The notes below the pieces were generated by a model, which was not told the DNA's origin, did no database searches, and worked only from the letters and a program-made list of their open reading frames with translations. Below, piece after piece: positions 7,541-8,050 of a stretch of 8,050 nucleotides of DNA. Position 1 is the stretch's first letter, and each line of letters opens with the position of its first letter. The translations under genes were made by a program, and so were the position numbers. Source of the DNA: Leadbetterella sp031420365 (GTDB lineage: Bacteria > Bacteroidota > Bacteroidia > Cytophagales > Spirosomataceae); the NCBI GenBank assembly GCA_031420365.1, contig JANOMP010000409.1, positions 1 through 8,050 on the forward strand. The letters run 5' to 3'.

Positions 7541-7574
7541 TATATCCGCAATTGCGTAAAAACTTGCGGATATA
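7541..7574. repeat. Perfect 11-bp inverted repeat (hairpin)
   Basis: TATATCCGCAA (7541-7551) is exactly complementary to TTGCGGATATA (7564-7574) across a 12-base spacer. No T-run follows on either strand, so it is not a typical intrinsic terminator. It could be a recombination or protein-binding site, or part of a multicopy intergenic repeat. It lies at the left edge of the GC-richer spacer. Confidence 0.7.
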
Positions 7575-7656
7575 CAAATGTTACAGGCAAGCGTAGGGCG
7601 ACCGTGCAAACATCAACATTCGTGCTGACATCGGACGACAAAATGCCAACGCTTCG

Positions 7657-7719
7657 CAAAATTAAAAGAGGTGTTTTGCCATCGCACTTGCCGACCCAAA
7701 AACACCACATTTAATTTTG
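7657..7719. repeat. Long imperfect inverted repeat, 21-bp arms
   Basis: The arm at 7657-7677 (CAAAATTAAAAGAGGTGTTTT) pairs with 7699-7719 at 19 of 21 positions, and one more G-C pair forms outside (7656 with 7720). The loop is the 21 bases at 7678-7698 and is GC-rich, including CGCACTTGCC. The stem is AT-rich at its base with a GTGTTTT top. There is no T-tract, so it is not an ordinary terminator. A stem this long with only two mismatches in otherwise unstructured flanks suggests a selected or mobile palindromic element. Confidence 0.7.
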
Positions 7720-7784
7720 CCCAACCGCACCCAAAGCCCAACCACCACCCGACAAGTGGACGGTTGACACTTTGAAGGTAACTT

Positions 7785-7817
7785 TTGACAATATCAGGCT
7801 TTAAAAAACTAACTTTA
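7785..7817 (+). promoter_or_regulatory. Candidate promoter for hsdM
   Basis: TTG(ACA) at 7785-7790 and TAACTTTA at 7810-7817 are separated by 22 bases counted from the end of TTG. This resembles the Bacteroidota primary-sigma pattern TTG, 17-23 bases, TAnnTTTG, with one mismatch in the -7 box. It lies 35 bp before the hsdM ATG, with an AT-rich leader between. Such matches occur by chance in AT-rich DNA, so this is only a candidate. Confidence 0.35.
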
Positions 7818-7852
7818 CGACCTAAAAGTGAATAAAATTTTAAAAGAAAATA

Positions 7853-8050
7853 ATGGCTAAAACAGCAAAGACAGAACAGGAAGAACCTTTGGAGAAAAAA
7901 CTCTGGAAAGCAGCCGACAAGCTCCGTAAAAATATGGATGCTGCCGAATACAAACACGTTGCTTTAGGTTTGATATTCCTGAAATATATATCAGACGCTT
8001 TTGAAGAACAATATCAAAAATTGGTGGCTCAAAAAAGTGAAGGTGCAGAC
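7853..8050 (+). CDS. hsdM: Type I restriction-modification system methyltransferase subunit HsdM, N-terminal part (cut by window end)
   Basis: The first 66 codons of a gene that runs past the window. After a charged leader (MAKTAKTEQEEP) comes LEKKLWKAADKLRKNMDAAE, then YKHVALGLIFLKYISDAFEE. This is the characteristic helical N-terminal domain of type I N6-adenine methyltransferase subunits (HsdM_N), which contacts the specificity subunit HsdS. The SAM-binding and NPPF motifs would lie beyond the window. HsdM with HsdS methylates adenine in a bipartite target, and with HsdR forms the restriction complex; hsdS and hsdR are expected downstream but cannot be seen. The ATG at 7853 is preceded by an in-frame stop at 7841-7843, so no earlier start is possible. 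At about 39% G+C the fragment is somewhat richer than the AT-rich DNA upstream, consistent with an acquired defence module. Confidence 0.88.
   Translation, partial: MAKTAKTEQEEPLEKKLWKAADKLRKNMDAAEYKHVALGLIFLKYISDAFEEQYQKLVAQKSEGAD

Larger units (their letters stand above)
7525..7852. other. GC-shifted, structured non-coding spacer before hsdM
   Basis: Between the dead recombinase and hsdM I see no credible protein. My base count for 7561-7770 is about 49% G+C, against about 22% for 7441-7500 just upstream and 39% for the hsdM fragment downstream. The stretch holds two inverted repeats (listed separately), an 8-bp direct repeat GCCCAACC (7719-7726 and 7736-7743), and an 11-bp imperfect direct repeat, GTGCAAACATC (7604-7614) and GTGCTGACATC (7622-7632). 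The top strand at 7691-7751 is rich in C and A. Such islands of palindromic, GC-richer DNA between genes are often multicopy intergenic repeats in Bacteroidota genomes; that is inference here. Long minus-strand frames cross this region but have improbable composition. Confidence 0.6.

Noticed and set aside
7541..7574. Reading this hairpin as a terminator for the rhamnose operon
   Set aside because: No T-tract follows on either strand and it lies 360 bp beyond the rhaI stop.
7500..7800. CRISPR array or integron attC site
   Set aside because: There are no regularly spaced identical repeats, and no RYYYAAC/GTTRRRY pair with proper internal symmetry was found.
7258..7957. Two long minus-strand frames (150 and 114 residues) over the recombinase remnant, the spacer and the hsdM start
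   Set aside because: They are antisense to a recognisable recombinase and to hsdM, have odd composition rich in F, C and W, resemble no family I know, and cross the palindromes. They are shadow frames.

Overview
The window looks like chromosomal DNA of a Bacteroidota bacterium, probably in the Cytophagales/Flavobacteriia range. It is AT-rich, and most genes lack a Shine-Dalgarno sequence and have A-rich leaders. A GMC dehydrogenase sits next to a Gluconate_2-dh3-type small subunit, an arrangement common in that phylum. The assignment rests on gene style and recalled family resemblance, not on a search.

Layout: (i) 1-450 is AT-rich DNA with no supported gene. (ii) 451-2747 is a two-gene unit: a Tat-type small subunit, then a 570-residue FAD-dependent GMC oxidoreductase with a C-x5-C-x3-C-P cysteine motif expected to bind an Fe-S cluster. 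It ends at a strong intrinsic terminator (2756-2793). (iii) 2795-3436, on the minus strand, encodes a probably exported START-domain protein converging on that terminator. (iv) 3727-7181 is an L-rhamnose catabolic pair: a fused rhamnulose-1-phosphate aldolase/lactaldehyde dehydrogenase and a RhaI-type L-rhamnose isomerase. Together they cover the first and the last two steps from L-rhamnose to dihydroxyacetone phosphate and L-lactate. The kinase step is not encoded here.

(v) Immediately after the rhaI stop codon the window changes character. At 7182-7524 lies a decayed C-terminal piece of a XerC/D-like tyrosine recombinase. It has a stop codon where the catalytic arginine should be, plus a one-base frameshift. 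It is followed by about 200 bp of distinctly GC-richer, palindrome-bearing non-coding DNA (7541-7770), then the start of a type I restriction-modification hsdM gene (7853 to the window end). This right end looks like the edge of an accessory or defence island joined to the 3' end of the rhamnose operon.

No wholly new system is evident. The most notable points are the rhaI/integrase breakpoint, the structured GC-rich spacer, and the Fe-S-type cysteine motif in the GMC enzyme.
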